Source of the DNA: Rhodoferax_B sp049316285
Lineage (GTDB): Bacteria; Pseudomonadota; Gammaproteobacteria; Burkholderiales; Burkholderiaceae_C
Assembly (NCBI RefSeq): GCF_049316285.1
Contig: NZ_JBMOXA010000010.1
Location: forward strand, 124,001-188,000
Reading direction: 5' to 3'
DNA length: 64,000 bases
The position numbers were made by a program, and so were the translations under genes. Numbering within the stretch: position 1 is the stretch's first letter; every line of letters begins with the position of its first letter. Positions 63,284-64,000 of this stretch are shown piece after piece. The notes beneath the pieces were generated by a model. It had not been told where the DNA came from and searched no databases. It worked only from the letters and a program-made list of their open reading frames with translations.

Positions 63284-64000
63284 CACAAGGCCCTGGGGTC
63301 GGTTTCAAGCAACAAGGCGACCAGCGACTTCAGGTTGGCCTGCAAGGCGTTGAAGCCTGCGTTCATTTCCAGGGTTTCTTCGTTCATGTACAACTTGCGG
63401 TTAATTTCGATTTGCAGACTGTGGCGCTGCGCCTGGGGTTGGCTGTAGCGGCGCACCAGCTCTACGCCTTTGTAGGGGTGGTTGTAGGCCACGTCATAAC
63501 CCAGGCCACGCAGGTGTTCACACACCAGTTGCGACAGCGCCGGGTGCGCGGTCGTGCCATCGCGGTCGCCCACCACAAATTCGGCGTGCGCCTCGCCGGG
63601 GAAACCGGTGGCAAATTGCGAGGCTATCGCCGGCATGGAGTGGCAATTCAGATGGATGCAATAGCCGTGCCGTGCGTGGGCCGCATCAATCGCCGCGGCC
63701 ACGGCCGCGTGATAGGGCTGCCAGCAATTGGCAATACGTGCCTCGCCCTCGGCCACCGACAGCTTGCGCTGGTACAGCGGCACGCCGTCATCGGTGGCGC
63801 GCCAGATCAGGCCCTTGCCCAGGCGCACCTTGGCCAGCACGGCGGGGTCTTCGGCTACCGGGTGCGGCCAGGGCGCGTCGAACATGTCGACATCAATCTC
63901 GGTGGTGTTGCGGTTGGCATCCAGATAACTGCGCGGAAAAAGCGCCTCCACCCATGCCGCGCCCATGGCCGGGGCAAAGTCGTAGAGCTTTTCAACATGG
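63283..64000 (-). CDS. N-formylglutamate amidohydrolase, 5' end beyond window
   Basis: Partial gene with about 239 codons visible; the frame is open to base 64000. N-formylglutamate deformylase converts N-formylglutamate to glutamate and formate, the last step of one histidine degradation route. Recognised features are the entry stretch HVEKLYDFAP at the window edge, YLDANRNTTEIDVDMF, the metal-site region HLNCHSMPA (about 100 residues further), and NHPYKGVELVRRYSQP with QIEINRKLYM near the C-terminal third. The stop overlaps the next gene's start by one base. No other hut genes are in view. Confidence 0.93.
   Translation of the reverse strand, partial: HVEKLYDFAPAMGAAWVEALFPRSYLDANRNTTEIDVDMFDAPWPHPVAEDPAVLAKVRLGKGLIWRATDDGVPLYQRKLSVAEGEARIANCWQPYHAAVAAAIDAAHARHGYCIHLNCHSMPAIASQFATGFPGEAHAEFVVGDRDGTTAHPALSQLVCEHLRGLGYDVAYNHPYKGVELVRRYSQPQAQRHSLQIEINRKLYMNEETLEMNAGFNALQANLKSLVALLLETDPRAL

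Overview
The window reads as chromosomal DNA of a betaproteobacterium of the order Burkholderiales, most likely family Comamonadaceae (Rhodoferax/Polaromonas/Acidovorax-like; the genus is inference). The grounds are high-GC coding sequence, a Bug-type solute-binding protein, a PA0069-type radical SAM protein, a DUF3182 protein, a betaproteobacterial proteasome homologue (BPH), and a pyruvate dehydrogenase operon in which both E2 and E3 carry lipoyl domains. Genes are densely packed. I see no insertion sequence, prophage, CRISPR array or rRNA operon; one tRNA gene is present.

Layout. 1-2760: the end of a peptide/nickel-type ABC importer (permease cut by the window edge, Tat-type binding protein) and a DUF2946 protein. 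2833-7141: patatin-like lipoprotein, the glutathione-dependent formaldehyde detoxification pair, and a PA0069-type radical SAM protein. 7235-9579: chemoreceptor and an orphan spore-coat-U-type pilin. 9973-17651: a nitrate assimilation operon (predicted sigma-54 promoter, small membrane protein, NarK-type transporter, NasC-like flavoprotein, NasA, YbiB, CobA). 17672-22283: MgtC, Lgt, a non-heme-type bacterioferritin and a FimV-like protein. 22359-28778: an acyl-CoA module (3-hydroxyacyl-CoA dehydrogenase, PaaG-like crotonase, Crp-type regulator, ACAD10/11-like kinase and dehydrogenase, Nu-class GST). 28794-34286: a CHASE-PAS-GGDEF-EAL protein, tRNA-Arg(TCT), and an anti-sigma/ECF sigma/DUF3455 operon. 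34440-42524: EVE protein, methyltransferases, an IclR regulator fused to an SMP-30 lactonase facing a mandelate-racemase-family dehydratase plus Bug protein, and a divergent RsmH-like methyltransferase. 42663-52973: the aceE-aceF-BPH-lpdA operon and a divergent histidine kinase/response regulator pair. 53059-58636: folD, oligopeptidase A, a secreted glutaredoxin, rpiA and pyrD. 58718-64000: proteins of unknown function, then a tight operon of N-formylglutamate amidohydrolase, an L-2-hydroxyglutarate oxidase-like enzyme and a diguanylate cyclase.

Functional themes. NarK imports nitrate, NasC-like protein and NasA reduce it, and CobA supplies the siroheme precursor for a nitrite reductase that is not in the window. 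The acyl-CoA block looks able to process 4-hydroxyacyl-CoAs by phosphorylation and elimination followed by beta-oxidation. The IclR-lactonase fusion, dehydratase and Bug protein together suggest sugar-acid uptake and catabolism with the regulator built into the pathway enzyme. The BPH gene sits one base from aceF, so a proteasome-like particle is expressed together with the pyruvate dehydrogenase complex.
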